The notes beneath the pieces are model-generated. The model was not told the DNA's origin and searched no databases. It saw nothing but the letters and a program-made list of their open reading frames with translations. Both the position numbers and the translations under genes were made by a program. A stretch of DNA of 64,000 nt from Saksenaea vasiformis B4078 (Eukaryota; Mucoromycota; Mucoromycetes; Mucorales; Saksenaeaceae): the NCBI GenBank assembly GCA_000697055.1, contig JNDT01001843.1, positions 1 through 64,000 on the forward strand, written 5' to 3'. Shown piece after piece: positions 38,218 through 48,832 of the stretch (positions are counted from its first letter, which is position 1; every line of letters begins with the position of its first letter).

Positions 38218-38720
38218 TGATTGGCAGGTGGTGCGCGCGAGTGCAAGTGAGAGAAGGATGCTTCAGGCCACGGCGCAATAATAATGCAATTTTTGATCTC
38301 CGAAACTCTATTTCGACCACATGCTACCCTTAATTTAGCAGTGATGAATGATAATGGGTCTGGTTCATGCCCGTAAATCGAGATCAATTGTTTATTTGTC
38401 GCCTGCAGTGAGTTGTGATCGTCTAACGTGGCGATCATGGACAAAAAGGTTTGGCAATCTTACTGACTTGTCAGAATAAACCTATCACTTCTGTTATCAT
38501 TTACAACGTCCTCACGTGGGGCATGACGTGTTTTGTCGATTACTTGCTAAAATTCTTGTTATCAGAGCTCAGCATTAATCTCATTAATACTGGTAGTAGA
38601 AGTAGGTGACGATTCCTTTGTTTCACCTTTCTTGCAATAGCGCTCTGGCTGTAACTGCAAGACCGCTTCCTAAAGCAGAGATTGACAGATAGATACATAC
38701 AGTAGACGAAAAGGGCAGAT
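38218..38720. repeat. Upstream repeat of Crinkler 2, paired with 35391-35900
   Basis: See the paired entry: the same ordered blocks occur upstream of Crinkler 1. The match fades beyond the GCAGAGATTGACAGATAGAT block near 38680-38697. Confidence 0.75.
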
Positions 38721-39123
38721 TTTTTAGAGATATACAGATTCTAAAAGTGAGGGAATTACAACAGAATTACAATGGAACTACAATGCTCTTGTTTAGGACA
38801 AAAAGAGTCGCAAGAAGCTGCATTTGAGAGAGTTCCCACCGTAGGAGGAAGTCTCCAAGAAATATCACGACAATGAGTACAGTAATGGTAAACGCCTCTA
38901 GAAGAATATTAGAGGGAATCGATGTAAGAAGGTTCATTGCCAGAAGAATAGCTCGCACGAGGAACTATTGAGAGGAACAGTGTAGGAAGTGAAGTCGACG
39001 TGATTTTGAGGAAATATCGCGGCGAAGTCGCTTTTATTGACAGTGATCACAATTTATTCCATAGCCTTATCCTCAGATTTGACAAATGGATGCTGTGGTT
39101 ATATTTCAGTCCAAACAGCGTGT

Positions 39124-39660
39124 TCACGCCCAAATGAGTACACCACAGATCGTTGGCTTGGTGCTCTTCACCTCCTTCTTTTTTCTCTCCGCAATGACGG
39201 CGTTGCGGCAGTAGTAGACCACATTGTTGTGATCCTTCTCAAAGCGTCGCCGTTGCATCATCGTGCGGATCAGGGCTCTCTCTTTCAGGAAGGTTCGTTG
39301 AGTGATCTTGCCCGAGAGCGACTTGAGGAACAACTTCAGCACTTCGCAACGTCTCAACTTCTCTCTTCACATACTCCGTCACCACGAGATCCACCCATTG
39401 CCCCGACCCATACATTGCCTGCACGCGGTCATGGTCGAACTCCGTTTACTGACGTCGCACTGTAACGCACGTGCCGCTTTGTCCAATGAGATGCATACGA
39501 TGCGGCACAGATCATAGCACCCAATGCCGTTCACGGTCAGTTTCAAGATCAAATTATCCGCGAAAAAACGTTGGTCCACCTCGTGAACATGGTTCAACAG
39601 AACAAAGTCGTCGAAGCGTGAACTATTGAACCCAACCAATTATTTCTTCTCGTGCCTTGG
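39124..39660 (-). pseudogene. Relic of a B-type DNA polymerase exonuclease domain
   Basis: In two frames of the minus strand I read GFNSSRFDDFVLLNHV, then YDLCRIVCISLDKAARAL, and further on VVYYCRNAVIA and STKPTICG. This order resembles the DEDD 3'-5' exonuclease part of family-B polymerases (FNSxxFD motif, late YCRNDV-like motif), such as those of linear plasmids or large viruses. Frame changes and a missing motif Asp show it is dead. The origin (plasmid, virus or transposon) cannot be told. Confidence 0.33.
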
Positions 39661-39678
39661 TTGTTGCTGTAGGCATCC

Positions 39679-39870
39679 ATGAAACCCTCCATCGAGGTAT
39701 GTTCAAACGAGGACCCTTGGCCGGAGCGTGGCCTTTTCCGACTAAAAATATCCGTTTTGCCAACAGACCGGCCGCTGTTCGGAGCAAGTCCTCAAGAAAA
39801 TGTTCCTGAGGAAAGGAGCATTAGTTTGGCATACGGTCAATTTCAATGGATGCGATTCAGGTTCTCGTAG
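39679..39870 (-). pseudogene. Second copy of the repeated accessory gene remnant
   Basis: Homologous to 35930-36040 at DNA level (CCTTGGCCGGAGCGT and neighbouring blocks). On the minus strand it reads LVGKTDIFSRKRPRSG and SFEHTSMEGFMDA, immediately 5' of the polymerase-like relic, so both may once have belonged to one gene. Confidence 0.4.
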
Positions 39871-40705
39871 TTTGAGACTTCAATGAGTTGTTCCTGTGAA
39901 GACTTGTAGGTCTCAAAAGCGAACTAGAAATATTACATCGTCATTTGCAAACGAATAAACTCAACTTATGTCCACTTGCCTGTGTTAATTTCTCATTGCA
40001 CACTCGCTACCCTCATTGTAACTTTTTTCCGACTCCCGAGCCCTTTTCGACCATCTAGCTTCGGAAACAGCAGTTTCAGCAGACTCGAGTCGCTGTTTGC
40101 ACTTTGCGATATACTTCCTCTCTTTTCTCAAACACCGCTTGCCGTGATCGCGTATATGCTTCCAGTCTGAATCATTACGTTTCCGTTATTGCTTGCTCTC
40201 GGGTACCTTCTTTGCGATAATTTCTTCATATTTTGCCTCTCTGTTGGGCGCTAGGTACACGCGAAGTAAGATTTGGACAACATACTCAAGTATCTTTCGG
40301 AGAAGGCTACCAGACCACATATTCTGCAGATTTGTTGCCAAAGGTACTACAGCATTGAAGACTCTCAAGGATGTACCTGGAGCTGTTTTTTGGTGCTTTG
40401 TTCAGGTTTTCGAGATGTAACTGTTCCCATAAAGGATGTAGTGCTGCTCTCTTACTTTGTCGTGACCTAGGTATCGGGCACTCATATATTGAATATGTTC
40501 TTGTCTAAACAATTTCTTCTTTGAAAGTAGCCCAGTAAGATTGTGATGCAAAGGCATTACTTTAATAGATACTTCGCTATTTAGAAAAGCCTTCTCTCGA
40601 ATCACGCAGCCTGGAAGCAATTCAGAGACCGGGAAATCCGATATTCCTTCATTAGAAACAACGCATTCTCCTATAAGGGTTCAATTTATTGAATTGGGAC
40701 ATAAG
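39871..40705. other. Accessory gap without recognisable gene
   Basis: Only short frames interrupted by stops on both strands, for example 40186-40368 and 40402-40620 on the minus strand. Likely decayed accessory sequence. Confidence 0.35.
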
Positions 40706-41104
40706 TCACTTTTGTTCTACATACCCGTCTTCACGGAGATACCGCGGCGAGCATATTCCAAGCATCAGCGCTCGTACAATCGCTGAGACCTCAGAGATAT
40801 CATTCGTGATACGAAGCGCTGTATCCGAGATGGCACTATAGAATATGCTTTTGTGTTCTTCGGGAAGATAAAGCCATACAATCTCTGATAGAGGCAACGT
40901 GTAGGTCCGCGGACGTAGTTCTTTTATCCACTGTGCATTAGTGTGGTCATCGGCTGGGGAATCAAGTTCTTCGACTATTTCTTGTTCCGCTTCTTCAAGC
41001 AATGTATCGAACAAATGCACTCTACTCAGCGGCGCCATCAACATAATAATGGGCCATACTTCGTTGAACCATTTTCGGTCCGAATTTTTCTCCTTCATTG
41101 GCAC
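40706..41104 (-). CDS. Hypothetical protein fragment, helical
   Basis: An open frame of 132 residues (MPMKEKNSDRKWFNEVWP...) with a predicted helical, acidic character and the segment LPLSEIVWLYLPEEHKS. No domain is recognised. It may be a fragment of a larger accessory gene, since the sequence 3' of it is broken by stops and the upstream side shows no exon. Confidence 0.3.
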   Translation of the reverse strand: MPMKEKNSDRKWFNEVWPIIMLMAPLSRVHLFDTLLEEAEQEIVEELDSPADDHTNAQWIKELRPRTYTLPLSEIVWLYLPEEHKSIFYSAISDTALRITNDISEVSAIVRALMLGICSPRYLREDGYVEQK

Positions 41105-41444
41105 CTTCCAAGTCGCTCCTTGGGACCCTTATTCATTGAGCTTGGTTTTGCTTAAATTCTTGGAGTTTGCCCGTCAGACCGCTTTTTCTTTTTCCTTTTT
41201 TAGACTACCTGGCAGCGAGTTGACCCTTGGCCATGGCTTTTAAGTGCCGTGTGGATGCCCTGGTTAGACAATGAAGTAACTCATCCTTGGAACTGATAAA
41301 CGGGACTCTTGCACGATTTCCTGGTGTAGCCCTTCCCCTCAGTGCTGGGAGAGACGCTTTCCTTCCCCCAGTAACTTGAGCCTGTGCAGTTCTTCGACGG
41401 CGCTTATGACATGAGATGGGTGAGAAAGAAGAAGAAGCTGATTA

Positions 41445-41954
41445 ATGATTTTCAACTACGTCAATAAATCAAGCGACAACATTTTTGGAAAATTGATCTA
41501 TCACAGTTTGACCTCAGACTTCTTTGATCTGTCATGGTTTGATACCGGATTTTTTTTGTTACGATGTCTCACAAATCAATATAGACTGTCAATCATAGCA
41601 CCTATTCTCACAAGCATCGTCTCCGGAGAGAACAAGCAAATCGCGAAGGTAGAGAAGCAGCTCCGAGTTCGACAACGGCAAAACCGCCTATTTATCTTCG
41701 TCAATGAGTTCAACACAAGTAAGACGCAGTTACAGAAATGCAGAACACCAGAGAATCGAATTGGGAAAATCAATAGAGCAGTCTGTTGTATCAATCCAGA
41801 ATGTCTTACCCTATTTAAAAGTCACACCACCATGGGCCGAGACATCAATGCTTCACGAGACATCGCTTTGAAAGGAATTACGATGTCGTCTCTCCGGTGG
41901 AAACCCTTTGCCTCCCTTCAGTTCTGGGTACACAAGCGCTTTCTAGTTCGATAG
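41445..41954 (+). pseudogene. Fanzor/TnpB-like C-terminal relic
   Basis: A 169-codon frame carries the end of a Fanzor-like nuclease: FVNEFNTSKTQLQKC corresponds to the VDEY-x-TSK-x-CxxC segment, CCINPEC to the second zinc pair and MGRDINASRDIAL to RuvC-III. The first Cys of the first zinc pair is lost (SKTQLQKC). I see no RuvC-I segment upstream, so only the C-terminal third remains. It is on the opposite strand to the other two Fanzor-type genes and lies in the Crinkler block. Confidence 0.65.
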
Positions 41955-42079
41955 CCTCTTTGCTGGTCAACCAACCCAGGTTCGACAGATGCAAGGCCCG
42001 GAAGGGCAATTACTGCGGCAAGTTATTTGGCTTTTCACGAGTTGTATCGATTGTTAAACTTCAGTGCAGAAATAGTGGA

Positions 42080-43170
42080 TTATAGTGACTCAAGCCGGGA
42101 AAAAGCACGACCTCTCGGATTATCTGATCGAATACCATAAAAAAGTTCTCAAGGCCGGTAAAAAAGGAAAGCGTGCCCTGTCAGACATGGAACTCATACA
42201 AGTTGACTGCGTTATTAGGTCAGCAGTTATTGATTTTAACCTCTGTTTTTAGGTCTTTGAACCTTGTATTTTACTTCGATAGAGACTTGGATGAAAGTAT
42301 CACAAACGGAATCTGTAACAGTATCCACAAAGGCGTCATCATGGATTTAAGGATTGATGAAGGGGAGGTGACATTACCTGATCAAGTCTACGCTTGACTA
42401 GATAGGGCTCAGCGAGTAAGCGAAAATGCGTACATACTAGAACTCGTTGAGTAAACCGATACTAATGAACGCTACTGTAAAATTTAGGCTATTGATGAAA
42501 CAAAACCTGTTGCGAAAACTACTGTGGAAATATTGAACGATGCTTTATCTTTAACTGATGACAACATGTATATTGTAGCAGACATCATACATCGACTGTA
42601 AGTCTTTGAACATTGATATTTCTCGTAGCCTACCGTATTTATTTGCCTTGTTCATCCTTAGTGCACCGCGATTCATATCTTGGAAACGAAAGCGGGTCGT
42701 AGAAGACACATATATCCATAACCATATTTCTGACTTCCTTGACGTTATTTTCGGTTCTGATAATTTATTGAATCATGAATGATAAGTGGATATGATCAGT
42801 GCACGAGGATATCCTACCCAATATTTTCAAATAATATAGGTGCAATAATGGTCTGAAGAATGTCACCACACCCGTGGTTCGCAATAACGGAAATAAGACG
42901 AAGATCGTATACTAGCCGGATTTTACTGTCTCAGCGACCTCAAAGGGCGGTGAAATACTGAAACCGTTGGTAATGGAAGTCAAAGTCTCTGAAAGAAATT
43001 ATGGCAGCAAGAATAAGGCCAAGACTTCAGAGCTAATGAAAGTAATGCTTGACGCCATCCATACCCGCAACTTGTAGCACAATATCGTATTTGGTTTACT
43101 GGTGAATGGTAATTGATACAAAATGGCGATACATATATCCCACTCAAGCCCGCTGTTCCTTAGGATACGA
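42080..43170 (+). pseudogene. Broken PD-(D/E)XK-like protein of a repetitive family
   Basis: Fragments in order on the plus strand: a Lys-rich start (DLSDYLIEYHKKVLKAG), then ETKPVAKTTVEILNDALS, then a stretch containing PDFTVSATSKGGEI and VMEVKVSERN, then KVMLDAIHTRNL and FGLLVNG. PDF followed about 18 residues later by EVK resembles the PD-(D/E)XK nuclease core. TAG codons directly before PDF and after RNL, plus other breaks, show it is not functional. The family assignment rests on this short motif only. Confidence 0.4.
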
Positions 43171-43254
43171 ATGTCGAGCCTATAAAATGATACTGGAACA
43201 TGAGGTCATTTATGCCATGATTCACATGGGATCTTTTCATACGGTGCGTGACTA

Positions 43255-43428
43255 CAGTAGATACTTGTTATAAGAATATTTGATATAAGGATAATCTCAA
43301 TATAAGAATATTTTTTAGGGGAACAAACTTGGTGCACACTATATTACGAAGTTGACTTGAAAAGTATTCTCGATAAAGGGATAAGTTTGCTGTCTACCAA
43401 TAGTATCTTTATATCGAGTATACTACTG
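43255..43428. mobile_element. Small TA-flanked inverted-repeat element (mariner/pogo-like MITE)
   Basis: The left end CAGTAGATACTTG and the reverse complement of the right end CAGTAGTATACTCG are similar, and their inner parts both contain TATAAGA/TATAAAGA-like text. TA flanks both ends (43253-43254 and 43429-43430), as expected for Tc1/mariner/pogo target duplications. At 174 bp it has no coding capacity. Confidence 0.45.
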
Positions 43429-43430
43429 TA

Positions 43431-44189
43431 TTAATAACAGACAGCTCTGGCGCTCTGCATCTGCATCTGGTGGGCGCCGCTTTGGGCCGACCTCCCTGAT
43501 TACTGGTGCTTTTGCAAACCTTCGGTTAATCTGCTACATACTCAACATTTGTATAAAAAGTGTTTGACTCCGGTTACCGCTGGTACTACTTTGAGTGCAT
43601 GACCCGTGGGCATCATTATCAGATATATCAGCTGCATCCATAACGTTAATTCCATTTTCATCGACGACATTGCGTTGATTTTCTTAATAGTAGAAACTGA
43701 GAGTCGTGTAAAATGAAAAGAAAACGACAAACCGAAACCAACAGATCATCTTTTTTTCCCGAATGCGACAAGCTATTGCGGAAACGCTATACCTGCGTTG
43801 TTGAGGTTTGCCGATCAGTTACTGCGCAGGATTATCCGAGTTAGAGAAAAGGTGATTGACAATAGAGTTTGTCTCGAGCAAAATTTATACGCAAATGTTT
43901 AATATCAATTCTGTTTTATCTGAGTTTTAGTATGCAAAACATTCAAATGTAATAAAGCAACTATCTGATATCCTCCGTATATTTCATCTGGATTGTGTCA
44001 CTCCATACATTTGGGGAGAAAACTTCATTTTGAGGCCATACTACTTACAAACTCCGCCATCTTTGTTTAGAATTTCTCTCGGGCGGTGTCCGACCCGATG
44101 GATTCGCGCCGGACGTGGGCTTTGAGGCTGGTTTTAGCTTTCCATCCAAGATACCGTTGAAACCCTCTCTTTCATCGTCCTAATCCATC
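43431..44189. promoter_or_regulatory. RPS3A upstream region
   Basis: No gene recognised. The stretch ends at the RPS3A start. The 5' leader just before it has AAACCCTCTC (near 44160), similar to telobox-like AAACCCT sites found before ribosomal protein genes in several eukaryotes. Confidence 0.35.
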
Positions 44190-45254
44190 ATGGGTAAGCA
44201 GACATCGATCCTCCTCATGCCATTCTCATCTAAATCTATGTTTGATGGATGTAATTAGCTGTCGGCAAGAACAAGTACGTGATTACTAGAAAAAAAAAGA
44301 TTTCGGTCATATGCTATACGCGGTATTAATTCGAATGTCTTTCCATTAGACGTCTCAGCAAAGGAAAGAAGGGTTTGAAGAAGAAGGTGTAAGTGTGAAC
44401 TATTTTCGTTGCTGGTGAAGGCGGTTTGATCTAACTTGTCAATGTAGCGTTGACCCCTTCACCCGTAAGGACTGGTATGACATCAAGGCTCCCTCCATGT
44501 TCGATGTTCGCCAGGTCGGCAAGACCTTGGTCAACCGCAGCCAGGGTCTCCGTAAGTCGCGTTTTTTCTTTTTTTCTTTACTCGTCGACAGTTTTGATCT
44601 CATGTGCTATGGGTAGGTAACGCCAACGATTCCTTGAACGGCCGTGTTGTCGAAGTTTCCCTTGGCGAGTTGTCCAAGCAGGAAGACCGCGCCTTCCGTA
44701 AGATCCAGTTGAAGGTTGACGAAATTCAGGGCAAGAACTGCCTCACCAACTTCTACGGTATGGACATGACCACTGATAAGCTTCGCTCCATGGTCAAGAA
44801 GTGGCAGACTCTCATTGAGGCTTTCGTCGACGTCAAGACCACCGACGGTTACCTCGTGCGTCTCTTTGCCATCTCCTTCACTTCTCGTCGTCAGAACCAG
44901 ATCAAGAAGACGACCTATGCTCAGTCTGCTCAGATCCGTCAGATCCGCAAGAAGATGTTCGAGATCATGACCGAGGAGGCCGTCTCTTGCGACCTTAAGG
45001 AGCTCGTCATCAAGCTTACTGGCTCTGCCTCTAAGACTGCTCAGGACGCCATTGCTCTTCGCATTGAAAAGGCTTGCCACGGTATCTACCCTCTGCAGAA
45101 CACCTACATCCGCAAGGTCAAGATCCTCAAGGCTCCCAAGTTCGACGTCTCTGCTCTCTTGGCCCTTCACGGTGGCGCTGCCGCTGCTGCTGATGAAGTT
45201 GGTGCCAAGGTCTCCAAGGACTTTGTTGAGCCCCCTGTTCTTGAGAGCGTTTAA
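44190..45254 (+). CDS. RPS1: 40S ribosomal protein S3a (eS1)
   Basis: Five exons (44190-44193, 44259-44274, 44350-44388, 44448-44551, 44617-45254) total 801 bases, 266 residues. The product begins [19 protein letters not shown] and continues [28 protein letters not shown] and [13 protein letters not shown], all hallmarks of eS1/S3a. It is a component of the 40S platform. The first exon holds just ATG plus one base. Codon use is strongly biased to C-ending codons in exon 5, as in highly expressed genes, which also makes the antisense strand spuriously open. Confidence 0.95.
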
Positions 45255-45919
45255 ATAAACAAAATGTAGAGAATCTCGCTTCATTTTTGAACAAATTAAC
45301 CTGTCTCTGTCTTTACCCAGTTTTGAACATGAAAATCAGAGTACTCGCATTTCAGTTTCGTCGAAAGGAGTGCCTCTCACTTTTCTCCACATGAGGAAAT
45401 ACTTCCATTACGGCATCGCATTAGTGGAGGTGGTTGTCTTGAGAGAAGTCTGCTGTCGACAACGCTACAAGGGCTTGGACCTAAGGTCATTTCACATGTT
45501 TCGTAGGCTTGTCAACCCTAGATAGTAACTGTACTATCTTGATTTACTCTGATTGAACAACAAGCTGTCGGCATCTCTGCGGTTCGCATAAAGTAAAAGA
45601 CGGTTCATCCGTCGAACGGAGGATTTACTCGTCTTTTTTTTTTCCTAATGCGGGATATGAAAACATAGGGTGTTTGCATTTCACCTGTTGATCGAACACC
45701 TAAACTAATCTATGTAACGTTTTTTTGGTGTGCATGAAGAGTACATCTTTTGGTTTGATGTAAAAGCACGTGCTTCTCTGTGCAAAAGCTTCATGGATGC
45801 TCAGCGCGAAATTGACTGAGCATCAACGCAAAATGATACGTGTGCGTGACACAAACGCATACTCGAAACCCCGTATTTTTTTGTCAGCACGAATCTTCCA
45901 TTTTCGCACCTTTCCCCAC
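45255..45919. other. Intergenic between RPS3A and the SDR gene
   Basis: No gene recognised. It should hold the RPS3A 3' UTR and SDR promoter. The open frame that begins at 45770 is the SDR first exon extended upstream. Confidence 0.5.
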
Positions 45920-46982
45920 ATGCACATTCAAGGAAACGCGTTCATTGTTACTGGTGGAGCCAGTGGTCTTGGTGAGGCCGTTGTTAAAGAACTATTAAAG
46001 CGTGGAGCCAATGTTTCCGTATGTATTTTCTGGCTCACTACGCCTTGTACTTAATATCCCTGTTATATAGATCTTTGACTTGAATGAGGAAGGAGCGTAA
46101 GTACATTCAATACATGGCAATGAGTGGCACCTTATCAACTATCATGGTTAGACAAGAACTGGCAAAGAACCTGGGTGACCATGCATTTGCACCTGGGAAG
46201 GTAGACGTTGTGTCTGAAGAGGCCGTTCAAAAAGCATTGGAGAAGACGGTGGCTCACTTTGGCAAGATTGCTGGAGTCATCAATTGTGGAGGCGTTGCTA
46301 CAGCTGCCAAGGTAAACTTTGTTTGTACGTTGGCAATAAGTTTGCTAAAAAAAGACGATCAGATCGCTAGACGTGGAAAATCGTCTCATACCCTCACGAT
46401 GGATTTGTTTGATTTTACGATTCGCGTGAACCTGCTTGGTACCTTTAATGTATGTCGTCAAGTTGCACAGATTATGGCAAATCAGGACCCGTTTAACGAA
46501 GATGGTAAGAAGAGGAAAAAACCAATAGAACATTGAAGCTGACATGGAGGGACGGGGGGGGGAAAAAAAAAGGTGAGCGGGGGGTGATCATCAACACGGC
46601 GTCAGTCGCCTTTCAAGATGGACAACAAGGTCAAGTAGCCTATTCAGCATCCAAGGGAGGCGTTGCATCTATGACTTTACCGATGGCCCGCGATCTGGCT
46701 CCCGCAGGAATCAGAGTCATGACCATCGCGCCTGGTATCTTCGGCAAGTATTTTCATGCTCAAAAAGTACGGCGATGTATACTAATTGATAGAATAGAAA
46801 CAAACATGACAAGCGTAATGAACGATGCCGCCAAGGCAAAGATCATTAGAGATGCCGTGTTTCCAGAACGCATGGGCCAACCCCATGAATTTGCCTCGTT
46901 AGCTGCTCACATCATCGAGAATGGCATGTTGAACGGAGAAATTATTCGAATCGACTGTGCAAGTCGATTGGGTAAACTTTAA
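45920..46982 (+). CDS. Short-chain dehydrogenase, HSD17B10/3-hydroxyacyl-CoA type
   Basis: Six exons (45920-46018, 46071-46096, 46152-46311, 46363-46504, 46573-46743, 46798-46982) total 783 bases, 260 residues. The start [20 protein letters not shown] contains the TGxxxGxG cofactor motif. Later parts give NCGG, the catalytic Ser in [10 protein letters not shown] and the YxxxK site in VAYSASKGG, then IAPGIFETNM and [15 protein letters not shown], as in 3-hydroxyacyl-CoA dehydrogenase type 2. It probably acts in mitochondrial fatty-acid or branched-chain degradation. The last intron uses a GC donor (GCAAGT). It ends 11 bases from the convergent THI6. Confidence 0.88.
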
Positions 46983-46993
46983 AAAAAAGAATT

Positions 46994-48832
46994 CTACATG
47001 ATCCGACGCAACTTTTGAGACTGCATGATAATCGAGTCGGGACTATTCGTCACAATAAAGAGTTTGTCCAAAAGAGCTGCTCGGAAGGAACCTGGTCCTT
47101 CAACTCCTTTGGTGTCTGCAGCCAATTGAGAAGCAATGTTTAAAGTCAAGAGCCTAAACAAGTGGGTGTTAGGACGCTTTTTTCTTTTGTCTCCCCTCTC
47201 TAATTACCCGGCTACTGTGGCAAGCAAGTAATCGTTGCGATTTGCTAACACAAGTTTTTGAGTACATTTTGTGATTCTATAACGTCTTGTACCTGCAATA
47301 AAGCAACCAACCACAGATGTGGCCATACAGCCGCTTCCAGTAATGATCTCCATGAATTCGTGACCATTATCAATTGCAAAGACCCTGTGGCCGTCAGAAA
47401 CATAATCTGTAGGTCCCGTCATTGCTACCACGCAACCTATGTAGTAAATTTGTTCCATAAGAATCGGGAAATGTTTATGCTTTTGCTATTCAACCGTACC
47501 GTGCTTCAGGGCAAGTTCTTTCACGGCCATGACAGCGTTTTCTTCTCCTCCATTGCCTCCTATCGAGTCAACACCTCTTGAGCGACCGCCACGACCAGCC
47601 ATCGATAGAATTTCGGCCGTATTGCCCTTGATGACGGTCAAATTGCACTCTTGCAGAAACCGTTGAGCTACATCCTTCCGGAATTGAGTAGCGCCTACGC
47701 CGACTGGATCAAGTACAACTGGGTTGCCACAGCGAGAATTGGCCTGCGCAGCCAAGATCATGGTGTCGATATCATTCAAAGTGCCCATGTTTAGCACCAA
47801 GGCACCATTCACTGCTGCCAATTCCTCCATTTCGGCGCGGTTAGTAGACATGATGGGGGAAGCACCTAAATAAAAGAAAGTTCAACTACTATAACCCTTG
47901 AGGGAAAATTTAAAACCTATACCAACTGCGAGTGTTGCATTGGCATTGTCATTGATAACCACATAATCTATCATACATGACTGAGAATAGCATTCACAAA
48001 GGCAGAAGAAGAACTCACTTGTGATATGATGTACCATAGGCGAATTTTGTTTGATATTCTTTGCAGCATTGATGGCGAATTGTACAGCTTCATTCGTTGC
48101 TTCAAAATTGTTAATCGTACTGAATGTAGCACGAATATCGCTTAACCATTCGGCGCAAACCGTTTTTGGGTGGGGACTTGACATGATCGCTGACACAATA
48201 GCTAATCCATCCAGCTTCAGCTTTCCTGCTGAGCCTAGCAGCAAGGCTCTGGAATTTTCGGGATTAATCCCACCAATGGCCACGGTGGGTACAGGATGAG
48301 ATTCGATGGAAGCCAAAATGTCTAGCGACACCCATACATTAGCGCTCAAACAAGCGAGATAATTTGCCTCACCTTTAACGCCCGTAATGCCGAGGGGCGT
48401 TTTCGTAAGTTTCTTTGTTGAGGTAAACCATACGGCACCAATGCCAAGATAGTCAGCGCCCTCACGAATGGCGGTGGCCGCTTCCTCTGCATTATTGACA
48501 GAGACTCCAATGACTTTCTCATGGCCGAGAATTTTGCGTGCCATGGTAAGCGGCATGTCGTCTTGTCCTATATGAACACCATCGGCATCCACAGCTTGGG
48601 CGACATCGAGGCGATCGTTGATAATGAGTGGAACATTGTACTTCTGCACAAGTGCCTTGACTTTGAAGGCCAGCTCAATAAAGGGGCCTGTGTCCAGCTC
48701 TTTCTCTCGTAGCTGCACAAGTGTCACACCGCCTTGGAGAGCCAATTCGACCTGTTCCAGGAAAGTCCGGCCCTCAGCAACAAGCGTGCTATCTGTCACC
48801 AAATACAGCGAATAATCGATCTCTTTAGCCAT
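46994..48832 (-). CDS. THI6: Bifunctional thiamine-phosphate synthase / hydroxyethylthiazole kinase
   Basis: The N-terminal ThiE domain starts MAKEIDYSLYLVTDSTLVAE, with GVTLVQLREKELDT, LIINDRLDVA, DGVHIGQDDMP and VAIGGINPENS. The C-terminal ThiM domain has HHITNYVVINDNANATLAVG, VVLDPVGVGAT, VIKGNTAEI and the Cys site GSGCMATS. Six introns were followed with correct phases; the last exon reads LLTLNIASQLAADTKGVEGP. THI6 condenses HMP-PP with thiazole phosphate and salvages thiazole. The fused order matches fungal THI6. I saw no TPP riboswitch upstream. Confidence 0.93.

Noticed and set aside
44607..45284. A 225-codon minus-strand frame
   Set aside because: It is the exact antisense of RPS3A exon 5; it is open because of the strong codon bias of that exon.
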